Origin: a virus
Strand: one strand, 5' to 3'
Virus record (IMG/VR): IMGVR_UViG_3300021092_000057
Span: 1-51,516 of that record
Length of the DNA stretch: 51,516 bases
The translations under genes and the position numbers were made by a program. Each line of letters starts with the position of its first letter. The first letter of the stretch is position 1. Below the pieces are notes generated by a model. That model saw nothing but the letters and a program-made list of their open reading frames with translations, did no database searches and had not been told where the DNA came from. Below, piece by piece: positions 15,349 through 24,168 of the stretch.

Positions 15349-15954
15349 TTAGACCACATTTCCACCATTACCTGCTGCTTCCCACCAATGCACCTTAAAC
15401 GTAACATTAAACTCTTCAATTTGATTATCTGACCCATAATCAAGTGCAATTGCATCAACAGCTGTTGGCCAAATACCATAAAATTTGTAACTCCTCAGAA
15501 CAGGAACTTGTGTGGCATCAAATGCACCTCTTCCAAGTTGATGAACTGTTGCATCTTTTTGATACGATGTTGGGTTAATCAAACCAGTAGTATTGGAATG
15601 ACGATTGAGTTGATTCATCCATCTCTCCATTGCAGCACGAATAGTAAAGTCTGAATCATTAATAACAGTAACATTCCAATCGTCAAATGTTCTATCACCA
15701 GCAACTTGAAGTTGTCTTCCTCTAAAGGGAACTGGAATTGCAGCTACTGTTGATGCTGGAAGATTAGTTGCTTTAATCATAAATCTCATCAATGCTTCAA
15801 TTGAAGTTTCAGTATTTCCATCAGCAGCGGTGCCATCAATTAATGGAAGTTCAACTTCAAATAGGTTTGATCTAGCTCCACCTCCAGTTAACTGACCCTT
15901 AAAGGAATCAATCGTTCTGGTTGAATATTGAATTGTAGGTTTCGTGATTGCCAT
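15349..15954 (-). CDS. 19: gp19 tail tube protein
   Basis: This 201-aa protein lies between sheath gp18 and portal gp20, as in T4. It shows the tube-protein pattern: an N-terminal strand region with RSNLFEVELP, the TNLPASTVAAIPVPFRGRQL loop, the FDDWNVTVINDSDFTIRAAMERW segment and the C-terminal strand FNVTFKVHWWE. It polymerises into the inner tail tube. It is longer than T4 gp19 (163 aa). It is a different protein from the tube-fold gene at 8749-9348. Confidence 0.92.
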   Translation of the reverse strand: MAITKPTIQYSTRTIDSFKGQLTGGGARSNLFEVELPLIDGTAADGNTETSIEALMRFMIKATNLPASTVAAIPVPFRGRQLQVAGDRTFDDWNVTVINDSDFTIRAAMERWMNQLNRHSNTTGLINPTSYQKDATVHQLGRGAFDATQVPVLRSYKFYGIWPTAVDAIALDYGSDNQIEEFNVTFKVHWWEAAGNGGNVV

Positions 15955-15989
15955 TGTTCTTTACTCCTTAGTTTTTGTAATTGAATAGA

Positions 15990-18221
15990 TCAAACAGTAC
16001 CTAAAATTTCTTCAAACGAAACTCCGGTTCTTGTAGCAACAAAGGTAAGACCAATGAAGTTAATGCTACGTGCAGGTTTGATGAAGATGTCAGCTCTAAA
16101 TTCATTAGCATCTATTACTTCTGGAGTATTGTTTGTATCGTCGCAAACTACTACAAAATCAATAATACCTCTCTTCGCTTGAACATCACGAAGGAATGGT
16201 TCGGTAACATTTCTAAAGTTTGCTCTTGTAATTTCATCGTTAAATTCGAAAAGAATCGTTCTAGCAAATTTTTCAATTTGAGACTCAATAAATAAGAACA
16301 ATCTTCTGACGTTAATTCTATCAAAAGCACTTACATAGTTAAGAGCTGTCTTATCACCAAATAAAATTGTTCCTTGACCAGAACTAAAGATAATTGGATT
16401 AATTCGGTTTGTATAAAGATCATCTCTTTGAGATTGATTTGGATTGTATGCAAGTTTTACTAGATTTAAAAGTTGACCTCTTTGAGAACCTGCAGGAGAA
16501 AACCAAGGATACGATTGATCAGCAGATCTTACCATGATTCCAGCAATGTCTCCATTGCAAGGAACCCAACGGAAAGTGTCATTAAATCTGTCATACATGT
16601 ACTTCCAACCACTATCAAATACTGCATAAGATGATGCAGAAATTGTATCAAAGAACCCAACAACATTTTCAGTTTGTTTATTTGAGTCTACAGTATCAAT
16701 AACTGCTTGTTTTGTTGGAGAAATTGTTACAATGCAATCTTTTCTTTGTTCTGCAAGTGAAATTAAGAAATTTGCTTTTGCTGCTGATTTGATAGAACTT
16801 CCTAAACCAGGACCACCTAAAATAAAATCAACCGATTCATCATTATTATCTGAGATGATTTGATATGCTTGTATAATTCCACCAAGATCTACTTGTTCTC
16901 CGTAGTCAGCACCACCCTTCAGTGTGTAATTTGTATTTCCAAAAACGTTAAATGTTACATCTTGAGTTAATTGTTGAGCAACATTGCTTGATGTATCAGT
17001 TGGAGTAAATTGTAATCCCGCAATTTCATCGAATTCTGGAGAATCTATTAAAGTAGTTTTTAAAGTTCCTTGGAAGTTTGAAGAATCTCCTTCTGGAGAT
17101 CCACCAACAAAAAGATAATTTGATCTATTGTTTAATACTCTCTTGTAAAAAGAAACTCCAGGATCGGATGCTTTACTTAGATCTAAAAACTTCTCAAGAA
17201 TCGTTCCAGGAGTTCCAGTAACTCTACCGTTATCATCAACAATAACAACATGCATTACATCATTTTCAGAACTTCTTTGTGAAGAGAATCTTGATGTACC
17301 TGGTTTTGGTGCGATTGTTTTCCAGTTAACGTCAATATTAACCAGATTCAATTGTTGTTCTGAGTACCAATCTTGAATTTGATTTTGTGCAATTGAAAAT
17401 GCAGTAACTAAACCTGCAGATGGGTTTGTATTTGTTGAAGTTGAACTAAGAACTGCAATCCCTGTTCCTGGAATAGCAGTAGTTCCAAATCCAACATTGC
17501 TTGCTGTTCCAACTCTAAAATTAAAATGTGAATCTAACGCAGGATTATAATATACTGGGAAAATGGATCCAGCAGCTGAAACTCTGTTGGTAATTTTAAC
17601 ATCAATTGTACTAAAACCAATTCCTGTAACAATACCTTGCAGATAACCATTAAGAACAGATGTTGTTCCAACTCCAGCAATTACTGCACCAGATGGAAAA
17701 GCTTGGGTTACAGCATATCCTACTGCAATTGCTCCCGTAGCAGCAGCACCAACTGTTAAAATTTGATCCGCAGCATTATCAATTACACAAACTTTTAAAT
17801 TATTAGCCCATGACCCAGGGTTTTTGGCAGCGTATGAAAATGTCGTATTGGTGCTAAAATTATCCTCATAATCACGATCATTTTTAATTTTTAATGTTGT
17901 TAAATTAGTTGTTCCTAATCCAACTACATTAGCATTTCTTAAATCTTTATCATCGCATCTAATAATTTTTAATCTTCCACCGTAAGAAAGAAAACTTGAT
18001 GCGGTGAACCAATATTCATATTCATCAAAAGATGATCTTGGCTGACCAAAATATTTAATCAGATCATTTTCGTTTCTTACTTCAAAAATTTGTTCAATTG
18101 GACCCTTTTCGGAGGGCATTCCCATAATACCAATATTATCAATTTCTGCAGTAATGCCACCCCGAGTCAGATCAACTTCTCTGACCAATACTCCTGGAGA
18201 TACCAATCCTAAGTTTGCCAT
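15990..18221 (-). CDS. 18: gp18 contractile tail sheath protein
   Basis: This 743-aa protein has the family start (LVSPGVLVREVDLTRGG) and the conserved C-terminal sheath domain (NYVSAFDRINVRRLFLFIES, then TRANFRNVTEPFL, ending RTGVSFEEI). The middle third (about 130-290) is a Gly/Thr/Ser-rich beta insertion, expected on the sheath surface. It surrounds the gp19 tube and contracts on infection. The ribosome site AAGGAG is strong and an exact TATAAATA box lies upstream. Confidence 0.96.
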   Translation of the reverse strand: MANLGLVSPGVLVREVDLTRGGITAEIDNIGIMGMPSEKGPIEQIFEVRNENDLIKYFGQPRSSFDEYEYWFTASSFLSYGGRLKIIRCDDKDLRNANVVGLGTTNLTTLKIKNDRDYEDNFSTNTTFSYAAKNPGSWANNLKVCVIDNAADQILTVGAAATGAIAVGYAVTQAFPSGAVIAGVGTTSVLNGYLQGIVTGIGFSTIDVKITNRVSAAGSIFPVYYNPALDSHFNFRVGTASNVGFGTTAIPGTGIAVLSSTSTNTNPSAGLVTAFSIAQNQIQDWYSEQQLNLVNIDVNWKTIAPKPGTSRFSSQRSSENDVMHVVIVDDNGRVTGTPGTILEKFLDLSKASDPGVSFYKRVLNNRSNYLFVGGSPEGDSSNFQGTLKTTLIDSPEFDEIAGLQFTPTDTSSNVAQQLTQDVTFNVFGNTNYTLKGGADYGEQVDLGGIIQAYQIISDNNDESVDFILGGPGLGSSIKSAAKANFLISLAEQRKDCIVTISPTKQAVIDTVDSNKQTENVVGFFDTISASSYAVFDSGWKYMYDRFNDTFRWVPCNGDIAGIMVRSADQSYPWFSPAGSQRGQLLNLVKLAYNPNQSQRDDLYTNRINPIIFSSGQGTILFGDKTALNYVSAFDRINVRRLFLFIESQIEKFARTILFEFNDEITRANFRNVTEPFLRDVQAKRGIIDFVVVCDDTNNTPEVIDANEFRADIFIKPARSINFIGLTFVATRTGVSFEEILGTV

Positions 18222-18257
18222 TTAATTCTCCTTGCGGTAATCTCATGTTTCTAAGAT

Positions 18258-18265
18258 TATTTATA
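18258..18265 (-). promoter_or_regulatory. Late promoter box TATAAATA (gp18)
   Basis: This is an exact late box, 37 bases before the gp18 ATG in the gap after gp17. Confidence 0.75.
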
Positions 18266-18278
18266 AAAAAATATTTTT

Positions 18279-19955
18279 TTAACTATATTCCCACATGTAA
18301 CTCATGTCACCATACTCATCGGTATACCAACGATCTCCTTGATTATCAACAAAAAATGTTTCCTCTGTTCCATCGACCACAAAACCAAAAGGTGCCATGT
18401 CTTGTTCTAGTTGATTTTTTTGTTCTTCATATAATCTCTTTCTAACATCTTGGTCAGTAAGTTCTTTAAAATAGTCTTGTGCAACTAACCAAGCATAGAT
18501 AACCATACACATTGCTAAGTCGTCATTACAACCTTCTTCTGCTTCAAATGAATTATTTTTTTGAATAAACGTTGTAAGTTCACTAATAATCTGATAATCT
18601 TTAAATGTAACTTTATCCTCCTCTACTAGTGTTTTTAAGTTAGAACATCCAACTTTTTTAACAGTTTTGGACATCTTTACACCCAATTGTGTTTTCTTTC
18701 CCGAAAATCCTTGTCCAACAATTTGTCCAGCTCTACCTCTCATAGAACACATGAGAACATTTGGATATTCCAAATCATAATTTAAAATTGATGCTACTTG
18801 ATCTCCAATATCATTAACCTCACATAAAATGTAAGCACCATTATAAGCTTTTGCCATATCACAAATAATACTTGGAAATAGCATTGGTTTTATTTCATTA
18901 TTTCTATATTTTGCAACTACTTTATGTGGAAATGATGTAATGTCGATTACAAGAAAAGCAGAATAATCAATACCAACTCCACGAGCAACATCTACAGTTA
19001 TTAAGTAATCGTGATCATCTTCTGGTTCTTCATAAACATCCATTCCTTCACCATTTGACTTTGGAGCATCATAAACCATATTTCTAAGTTTACTCGGAGC
19101 AATCAGAGTATCAACTGACCCTAGAAATTCTGTTTCAAATTCTACCTTAAACTGCTGCTCACTTGTGTTGGCAATTGTTTGCCTCTTCCAATCTTCATCT
19201 CTACCAGGAACTTCTGACCAATGAACATCAGTTGGTACATATTCATTTTGTCCACGTTCTGCATCATGCCACATTCGGTAGAAATGATTCATACCATGTG
19301 GAGTAGAAACTATAATAACTTTTGTTTTTTTACCTGAAGAAATAGTAGGATAAACTGATGCAAAAAACTGATCAGCGATGTTGTTTGGAATAAATGCAAA
19401 TTCATCCAAAAAGATAACATTATAAGATCCACCCCTAACTGCCGAACTGGATGTTGAGTTTGCTGACACTTTAGAACCATTTTCAAGTTCCAAAGAAAGT
19501 TTATTCCAGTTTATAACACCTTGCTGCATCCACTTTGGTAGATTCTCATAGGCAAGTTGCAATCTACCAAGAAGATCTCTTGCAGTGCTTGCTTTGTTTG
19601 CCAAAATAGCAATATTTACATTATCATTAAAAACAGCATAGTGAAGAAGGTAAGATACCACAGTAGTGGATTTACCAGTCTGACGAGGCATTTTACAAAT
19701 GTTAAAACGATTTTTATGAAATCGTTCAATCATTTTTTCTTGAAATGGATACATGTCAAAAGGAACAAGACCTTCATCGAGAGAAACAATCTTTACATAA
19801 TTATTAGCAAAGTAAACGGGATCATTTTTACATGTAATAAATTCCTGAATTTGCTCCTGAGTAAATTCTACAGATACGTTTGCTTTTTTTAAATTAGGAT
19901 TGGAAAGATATGCCTCAGTATGTTTGAGTTGAAAATCTATTATAATTTCATTCAT
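18279..19955 (-). CDS. 17: gp17 terminase large subunit
   Basis: This 558-aa protein has the ATPase Walker A RQTGKST (91-97), Walker B IFLDEF (181-186) with catalytic Glu, and a VSTPHG coupling segment (216-221). The RNase H-like nuclease begins YLITVDVARG with metal ligand Asp322. It drives DNA into the prohead through gp20 and cuts the concatemer. The reading frame is uninterrupted with no intein. It starts 6 bases after a 57-aa gene. Confidence 0.97.
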   Translation of the reverse strand: MNEIIIDFQLKHTEAYLSNPNLKKANVSVEFTQEQIQEFITCKNDPVYFANNYVKIVSLDEGLVPFDMYPFQEKMIERFHKNRFNICKMPRQTGKSTTVVSYLLHYAVFNDNVNIAILANKASTARDLLGRLQLAYENLPKWMQQGVINWNKLSLELENGSKVSANSTSSSAVRGGSYNVIFLDEFAFIPNNIADQFFASVYPTISSGKKTKVIIVSTPHGMNHFYRMWHDAERGQNEYVPTDVHWSEVPGRDEDWKRQTIANTSEQQFKVEFETEFLGSVDTLIAPSKLRNMVYDAPKSNGEGMDVYEEPEDDHDYLITVDVARGVGIDYSAFLVIDITSFPHKVVAKYRNNEIKPMLFPSIICDMAKAYNGAYILCEVNDIGDQVASILNYDLEYPNVLMCSMRGRAGQIVGQGFSGKKTQLGVKMSKTVKKVGCSNLKTLVEEDKVTFKDYQIISELTTFIQKNNSFEAEEGCNDDLAMCMVIYAWLVAQDYFKELTDQDVRKRLYEEQKNQLEQDMAPFGFVVDGTEETFFVDNQGDRWYTDEYGDMSYMWEYS

Positions 19956-19961
19956 AAATCA

Positions 19962-20135
19962 TTAAAAGTTGGTAGCAATAGTTGAAAGAACTTCTTGCTG
20001 TTTTAGATATAATTTAAGATATACTTTTGCAAAATCCTTTGCCTGAGTTTCTGATAATTCGTCTATAGTTCTTACCATTTTTTCATACTCAAACATTTTG
20101 CTAATGTTTTCCAATTGAATTTCGGAAGGATTCAT
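19962..20135 (-). CDS. 57-aa MNPSE protein, paralogue of the gene at 26528-26707
   Basis: ATG at 20135 is chosen over an upstream TTG because the paralogue starts the same way (MNPDE). The protein is helical and ends with the conserved KLYLKQQEVL segment. It begins 2 bases after the stop of the 836-aa gene and ends 6 bases before gp17. The function is not recognised. The tight placement next to the terminase suggests a head or packaging link, but the other copy sits beside gp13. Confidence 0.75.
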   Translation of the reverse strand: MNPSEIQLENISKMFEYEKMVRTIDELSETQAKDFAKVYLKLYLKQQEVLSTIATNF

Positions 20136-20137
20136 AA

Positions 20138-22648
20138 TCAACAATTCCAAGCTCTCAGACTTTTATTAATTCTGCTATTGGGATCATTTGCAGTTTTTGC
20201 AGAAGTAAGTTTTCTTTTCATACCACTCATTCTGGCACAGAATGATGCTCTGCGTGGGTTTCCAACCTTCTTTGAAGGTGCTTTGAGATCTGACCCTGGA
20301 TTATCCCTTTCATAGGACTTCCTGCCCTTCTCATTAAGGCCTCCGCTCCTATTTTTTCCTTCTCTACGTTGCCATGCTGCAACTTCATTGATGTCTAAAT
20401 CTTCCTTGAATTTTCCAGACACCTCACCTTTTTCATAACCAATTCCATCTCCATCGTCATCCCACCAACGTTTTGATTTACCTCTACGTGCCTCATGCTC
20501 TGCTCTACGTGCTCTTTGTTGACCACCACCCAATGCTAAAGCACCACTTGGATTTGAGTATCTCTTAAGTCTTGCTGCAGATCTTTCATGCTCAGGAAGT
20601 TTTTTATCTGCTTTACCTTCATCTAAATCACGATCTTCTTTTGCAAAAACAATTGTAGGATCTACGGGATCATTTTCTTTTGGTTGAAAAAGAAGTAATT
20701 GAGCACCTGGATAAATTTTATTTAACTGTGTTTTAATTTCTTGAGCACTGGGTCTTTTGAGAGATGGAATAAAAATTTGAACTTTATACATCAAACCTCT
20801 CCAAGTGAATCTAATCACATAAGTTTGTCCATATTCATTATATCTCATAAGATTAGATTCTTCATGCATTGCTTTTGATGCCTTTAATGCAAGAGTATCT
20901 TTTCTTTGTCCTGGTTTTAATTTTCTAATTTCTGCTTCTGGTGTGGTAAATTTTTGTGATTTCGTTGAAGATTTAGTTTTACCTTTTTTCAATGCCTGAA
21001 TGTCGGATAAAATTTCTTCTGCTTTGCTTCTTAATACTCTTTTTTTCTCCTGCTCTTTTTTTGTTTTAGGTGTTGCCATTCGTGCCATTCTTTCTTCTCT
21101 GGAACGAAGTGCCTCATTCATGCTCATTTCTTCATTTGCAGGATGAACTTTTGCAATAGAATACTTTTCCCACAGAGCAGGTCCAAAACTACAATCTGTC
21201 TTTGACTCATTTTTCTTACATAATGGGCAGTATCTCACCTCTTCTGATTCTTTTACGCAATTATTATAAGTTTTACCAAACATCTTTTTGGTTCCTTTCT
21301 TTTTATAACCTGGCCAACACTTCTGTGCTTCATCAACCACTGTTTCCTCTGATTTTGTTCCCCAGTTAGCAGCACCTACTTTGCGACACTTTACGAGGGC
21401 ACCAGAAGCATAAGCACTTGGCCAAACGTCATAACGAGACTTGACTTTATGATAACAGGCATCTTTAGTTCCACTGCCTTTACCTTTTTTATCTTTTACC
21501 TCATTAATGTATTCATCTACCAGAGGTAAAGAAGGACCAGAGAGTTTTCTCATAGCAGCAGATTTTTCATTGGGATTGTTTGTTCCAGTAGCAAGATTTC
21601 TAATCTTCTGTTGCTTCTGTGCAGAGTTATGTGCCGAAGTATTAATCTGAAAACTTTGTTCATCCATTTTCTTTTTCCTTCCTTGGCAGTGTGCTCTTTG
21701 AGAAAACCCTTTTGGATTATCACAATTAATTGACTTCTTATATTTATCACTCCAACCCTCTTTGACATCGGTTGAAACATAAGTTGGTTTTGCAGCACCA
21801 GTTTTTGCCTGTTGTCCAGGATCTGCTGCCTTCTTTCTTCTTGCGGCAGATAGTCTTTCTGCCTTTGTCATACTTGCTCTCTTTGCAGAAGAGACGCACT
21901 TCGGCGTTCCTTCTCCAGGTTCATCACTTGCACAAGTTCCACCAGTAACTACATTAACCCACCCAGATTTTCCTTCTTTTGATTTGGATTTGCCAAACCA
22001 ATCACGAAGTCCTTCTTCTGTTACACTATTTAATGTTTCTCCTATGAGCGTACAATCTTTCATACCATGCTTAGGACACATTTTCCCTTTTTTTGTATGA
22101 TTGCAAGAGACCTCTACCGGCACACCGATGCCCACCTCTGTTGGTTTTATTGTTTGTCCAGGAGTATTAAATCCACTTGGAAGAGGTTTACACTCTTTGT
22201 TGGTATTACAGTAATAATATCCAGGTTTACACTTTTTGGATTTAGATTCTTCGTTTATTTTTTTTGTTTTTTCTTTCATTGAATTAATAAAACTCCTAAA
22301 AATTGCAGACTCTGAACTTTTACCCATTACCTTTGCTCTTTGTTCCATGGCAATTGCTGCTTGAATTTTGTGAGCATGAGATCTTCCAGAGTTTCTTATT
22401 TTTGATACACTTCGTTTTGCAGTTGCAACATCCTTAAATCCCAATCCGTGAATTGTTCCTTTTGGATCTTCGTCTGTGTAAAGATCAGAGTGTTTATCAG
22501 ACTTATCTGGTTGTCCTGGTTTTTTTGGAATGCGAGGATTATTCATTTCAGACATAGACTTCTTTTTTCCCGCACAATGAGCTTTCTGAGAAAATCCTTT
22601 TGGATTGTCACAATCAATTGATTTTTTATATTTGTCGGACCAACTCAT
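20138..22648 (-). CDS. Mosaic basic cysteine-module virion protein (DUF5872/DUF6321-like parts)
   Basis: This 836-aa, Lys/Arg-rich protein is built from small modules seen separately in many marine viruses. Residues 4-30 and 300-326 are two copies of SDKYKKSI-CDNPKGFSQ-AHC. Residues 60-110 are a helical DPKGTIHGLGF...MEQRAKVMGK unit, 140-200 a Cys-rich stretch, and 213-290 a DUF5872-like RDWFGKS...GWVN...C unit. Residues 397-430 hold CYHKVKSRYDVWPSAYASG, and 444-464 CWPGYKKKGTKKMFG. Residues 473-486 contain CPLC, 727-747 an acidic DDDGDG loop, and 757-836 a DUF6321-like end. Several (I/L)-x-E sites separate modules, so gp21 could cut it. The function is unknown; packaged DNA-binding is an inference. 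Confidence 0.85.
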   Translation of the reverse strand: MSWSDKYKKSIDCDNPKGFSQKAHCAGKKKSMSEMNNPRIPKKPGQPDKSDKHSDLYTDEDPKGTIHGLGFKDVATAKRSVSKIRNSGRSHAHKIQAAIAMEQRAKVMGKSSESAIFRSFINSMKEKTKKINEESKSKKCKPGYYYCNTNKECKPLPSGFNTPGQTIKPTEVGIGVPVEVSCNHTKKGKMCPKHGMKDCTLIGETLNSVTEEGLRDWFGKSKSKEGKSGWVNVVTGGTCASDEPGEGTPKCVSSAKRASMTKAERLSAARRKKAADPGQQAKTGAAKPTYVSTDVKEGWSDKYKKSINCDNPKGFSQRAHCQGRKKKMDEQSFQINTSAHNSAQKQQKIRNLATGTNNPNEKSAAMRKLSGPSLPLVDEYINEVKDKKGKGSGTKDACYHKVKSRYDVWPSAYASGALVKCRKVGAANWGTKSEETVVDEAQKCWPGYKKKGTKKMFGKTYNNCVKESEEVRYCPLCKKNESKTDCSFGPALWEKYSIAKVHPANEEMSMNEALRSREERMARMATPKTKKEQEKKRVLRSKAEEILSDIQALKKGKTKSSTKSQKFTTPEAEIRKLKPGQRKDTLALKASKAMHEESNLMRYNEYGQTYVIRFTWRGLMYKVQIFIPSLKRPSAQEIKTQLNKIYPGAQLLLFQPKENDPVDPTIVFAKEDRDLDEGKADKKLPEHERSAARLKRYSNPSGALALGGGQQRARRAEHEARRGKSKRWWDDDGDGIGYEKGEVSGKFKEDLDINEVAAWQRREGKNRSGGLNEKGRKSYERDNPGSDLKAPSKKVGNPRRASFCARMSGMKRKLTSAKTANDPNSRINKSLRAWNC
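21671..21751 (-). repeat. Second copy of the SDKYKKSI/NPKGFSQ module
   Basis: These 27 codons (residues 300-326) closely match residues 4-30 of the same protein. The DNA has diverged at many third positions, so the duplication is old or selected at protein level. Confidence 0.85.
22559..22639 (-). repeat. First copy of the SDKYKKSI/NPKGFSQ module
   Basis: These 27 codons at the protein's N-terminus (residues 4-30) include two Cys (13 and 25) spaced as in the second copy. Confidence 0.85.
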
Positions 22649-22672
22649 TAGAAATAAGAACTACTCTCTTTG

Positions 22673-22680
22673 TATTTATT
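22673..22680 (-). promoter_or_regulatory. Late promoter box AATAAATA (836-aa gene)
   Basis: Seven of eight bases match the late box, 25 bases upstream of the start at 22648. It overlaps the gp16 stop region. Confidence 0.45.
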
Positions 22681-23104
22681 CTTCTTTTGTTTGTTGAGAC
22701 TGTTGCTTTAAAAGTTTTGCCAGTTCTGCAGTAGATCCAACAAAAAGTGCATTATTAACTGTAGTTGGTCCCTTTGGTTTGTCATCATCAATATCTTTTA
22801 CTTTCTTTTGAAGATCTAACAGTTTATCGGTAATGTCACCTACGTTTTTAATAAGTTGTCCTGCAACTTCATATGCTCTGGGCATTTCAGATTCTTGTGC
22901 TAGTTCAAGAATTCCATTAATTGCTTCTTGACCTTTTTCTATTAAAGAATATAAATTTCCTCTAGTATAATCATAATCTTTCTTAATATCATCTACAACT
23001 AATGATATTTTTTCTACTTTTTCTATTATAGTTTCAGATTCTACTGGAACTATATCACCATCTACATTAAAAGTTTCGTTAAGTTTATCAAACTTTTTTG
23101 TCAT
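22676..23104 (-). CDS. 16: gp16 terminase small subunit
   Basis: This 142-aa protein starts at ATG 23104, since AAAGAG lies 7 bases upstream of it; an ATG 6 bases earlier is too close to that site. It has the T4-like gp16 pattern: a central coiled-coil helix pair with GQEAINGILELAQESEMPRA then YEVAGQLIKN, and the C-terminal VNNALFVGSTAEL motif. It recognises DNA and regulates gp17. It lies beside gp15, and unlike T4 two other genes separate it from gp17. Confidence 0.85.
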   Translation of the reverse strand: MTKKFDKLNETFNVDGDIVPVESETIIEKVEKISLVVDDIKKDYDYTRGNLYSLIEKGQEAINGILELAQESEMPRAYEVAGQLIKNVGDITDKLLDLQKKVKDIDDDKPKGPTTVNNALFVGSTAELAKLLKQQSQQTKEE

Positions 23105-23115
23105 TTTCATACTCT

Positions 23116-24117
23116 TTAAACTGCAGATCCACTAAATCCAAAATCATCACCTTCCTCAATTAAAACATTATCTGCTGTAGTGATTGACTTAACTTCTGCT
23201 CCAGAAAGATGTGAAATAATTGAGGTGCCATCTTTACCTCTCTCAACTGTAAGAACGTTTCCAGATATTCGTTTTACAAATACTTCTTCCCCTTCAATAT
23301 CTAGATATGAATTGGCAACAATAGATCCAACACTATTAACTGTAATTAAAGTGTCTTCTGTAGTAATGTCCTTTGATAGATTTGTTACTACTGTACCAGT
23401 ATAGTTCTTGATTGCTCTTGGTTCTGCTGAATAAATAATCTCTCTTGTTGGAGAATCTGTAGTACCACCAGTAATGTATCCAATAGTAGCCTTTTTGATA
23501 ATATCTTTTGTTGCGGAAGAAACTGGACCAAAAAGATAGGTTTTCGCAGTGAATCTTAACGTATAAGTAAGAACTCTTCTTGTAGCAAAATTACCTTCAT
23601 AATCATCCTGCATCGTAATATTTTCAAGAACTACAGGAATATCTCTTTTTTCGTTTATAATATCAACCAATTCAATTGTCATTGAATATGCTGGTTGAAA
23701 AAATGGAAGTATTTGTTCGATAATCTGAAGAGCATCATCATTCAATTTAGACATAATGCTGAGTTCAAATTGCATATTATATGGAACTGGAAGATAAACT
23801 TTTTTAGTTTCAGTTCCATCAACTGCAGATTTTGCAATAAAAGTTTGCGTTGTTGTAGATTTGCGAGTTGGATCATATGCTAAACCATTAAACTCAAATG
23901 ACATTCTTGGTAATGTAATTTGAACAGGCTTATTTAAATCTGGAGATTGTTCTAATCTTGCAAGAAATTTTTGTGTAGGTCCATATGCAAGAGGTACTTT
24001 AATTACACTTTTTACATTACCAGAATTATCTGTATGTTTAATACTAATCTCATTAAATAAAGAACCAAAAGAAACTACTGTTCTTCTTAAAATTTCGTGA
24101 TAGAAATACTCAAACAT
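23116..24117 (-). CDS. 15: gp15 tail terminator/sheath stabiliser with extra C-terminal module
   Basis: This 333-aa protein matches gp15 from its start (MFEYFYHEILRRTVVSFGSL) through ELSI-SKLNDDALQIIEQIL, PFFQPAYS and the RRVLTYTLRFTAKTYLFGP segment. It caps the tail end and joins it to the neck. Residues about 245-325 form an extension with the pattern LDIEGEEVFV...VERGKDGT..SHLSGAEV. Closely similar segments occur in gp7 and the 2511-aa protein. An exact TATAAATA box lies 44 bases upstream. Confidence 0.9.
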   Translation of the reverse strand: MFEYFYHEILRRTVVSFGSLFNEISIKHTDNSGNVKSVIKVPLAYGPTQKFLARLEQSPDLNKPVQITLPRMSFEFNGLAYDPTRKSTTTQTFIAKSAVDGTETKKVYLPVPYNMQFELSIMSKLNDDALQIIEQILPFFQPAYSMTIELVDIINEKRDIPVVLENITMQDDYEGNFATRRVLTYTLRFTAKTYLFGPVSSATKDIIKKATIGYITGGTTDSPTREIIYSAEPRAIKNYTGTVVTNLSKDITTEDTLITVNSVGSIVANSYLDIEGEEVFVKRISGNVLTVERGKDGTSIISHLSGAEVKSITTADNVLIEEGDDFGFSGSAV

Positions 24118-24160
24118 TTTTTTAAGTTCCGATATTATCGGTTAACCAAGTAATAACTAA

Positions 24161-24168
24161 TATTTATA
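24161..24168 (-). promoter_or_regulatory. Late promoter box TATAAATA (gp15)
   Basis: This is an exact late box in the 51-base gap between gp14 and gp15. Confidence 0.75.

Noticed and set aside
18265-18281. A-run/T-run palindrome after gp17 as a terminator
   Set aside because: The stem is only A-T pairs in an AT-rich gap and overlaps the late box region; too weak to claim.
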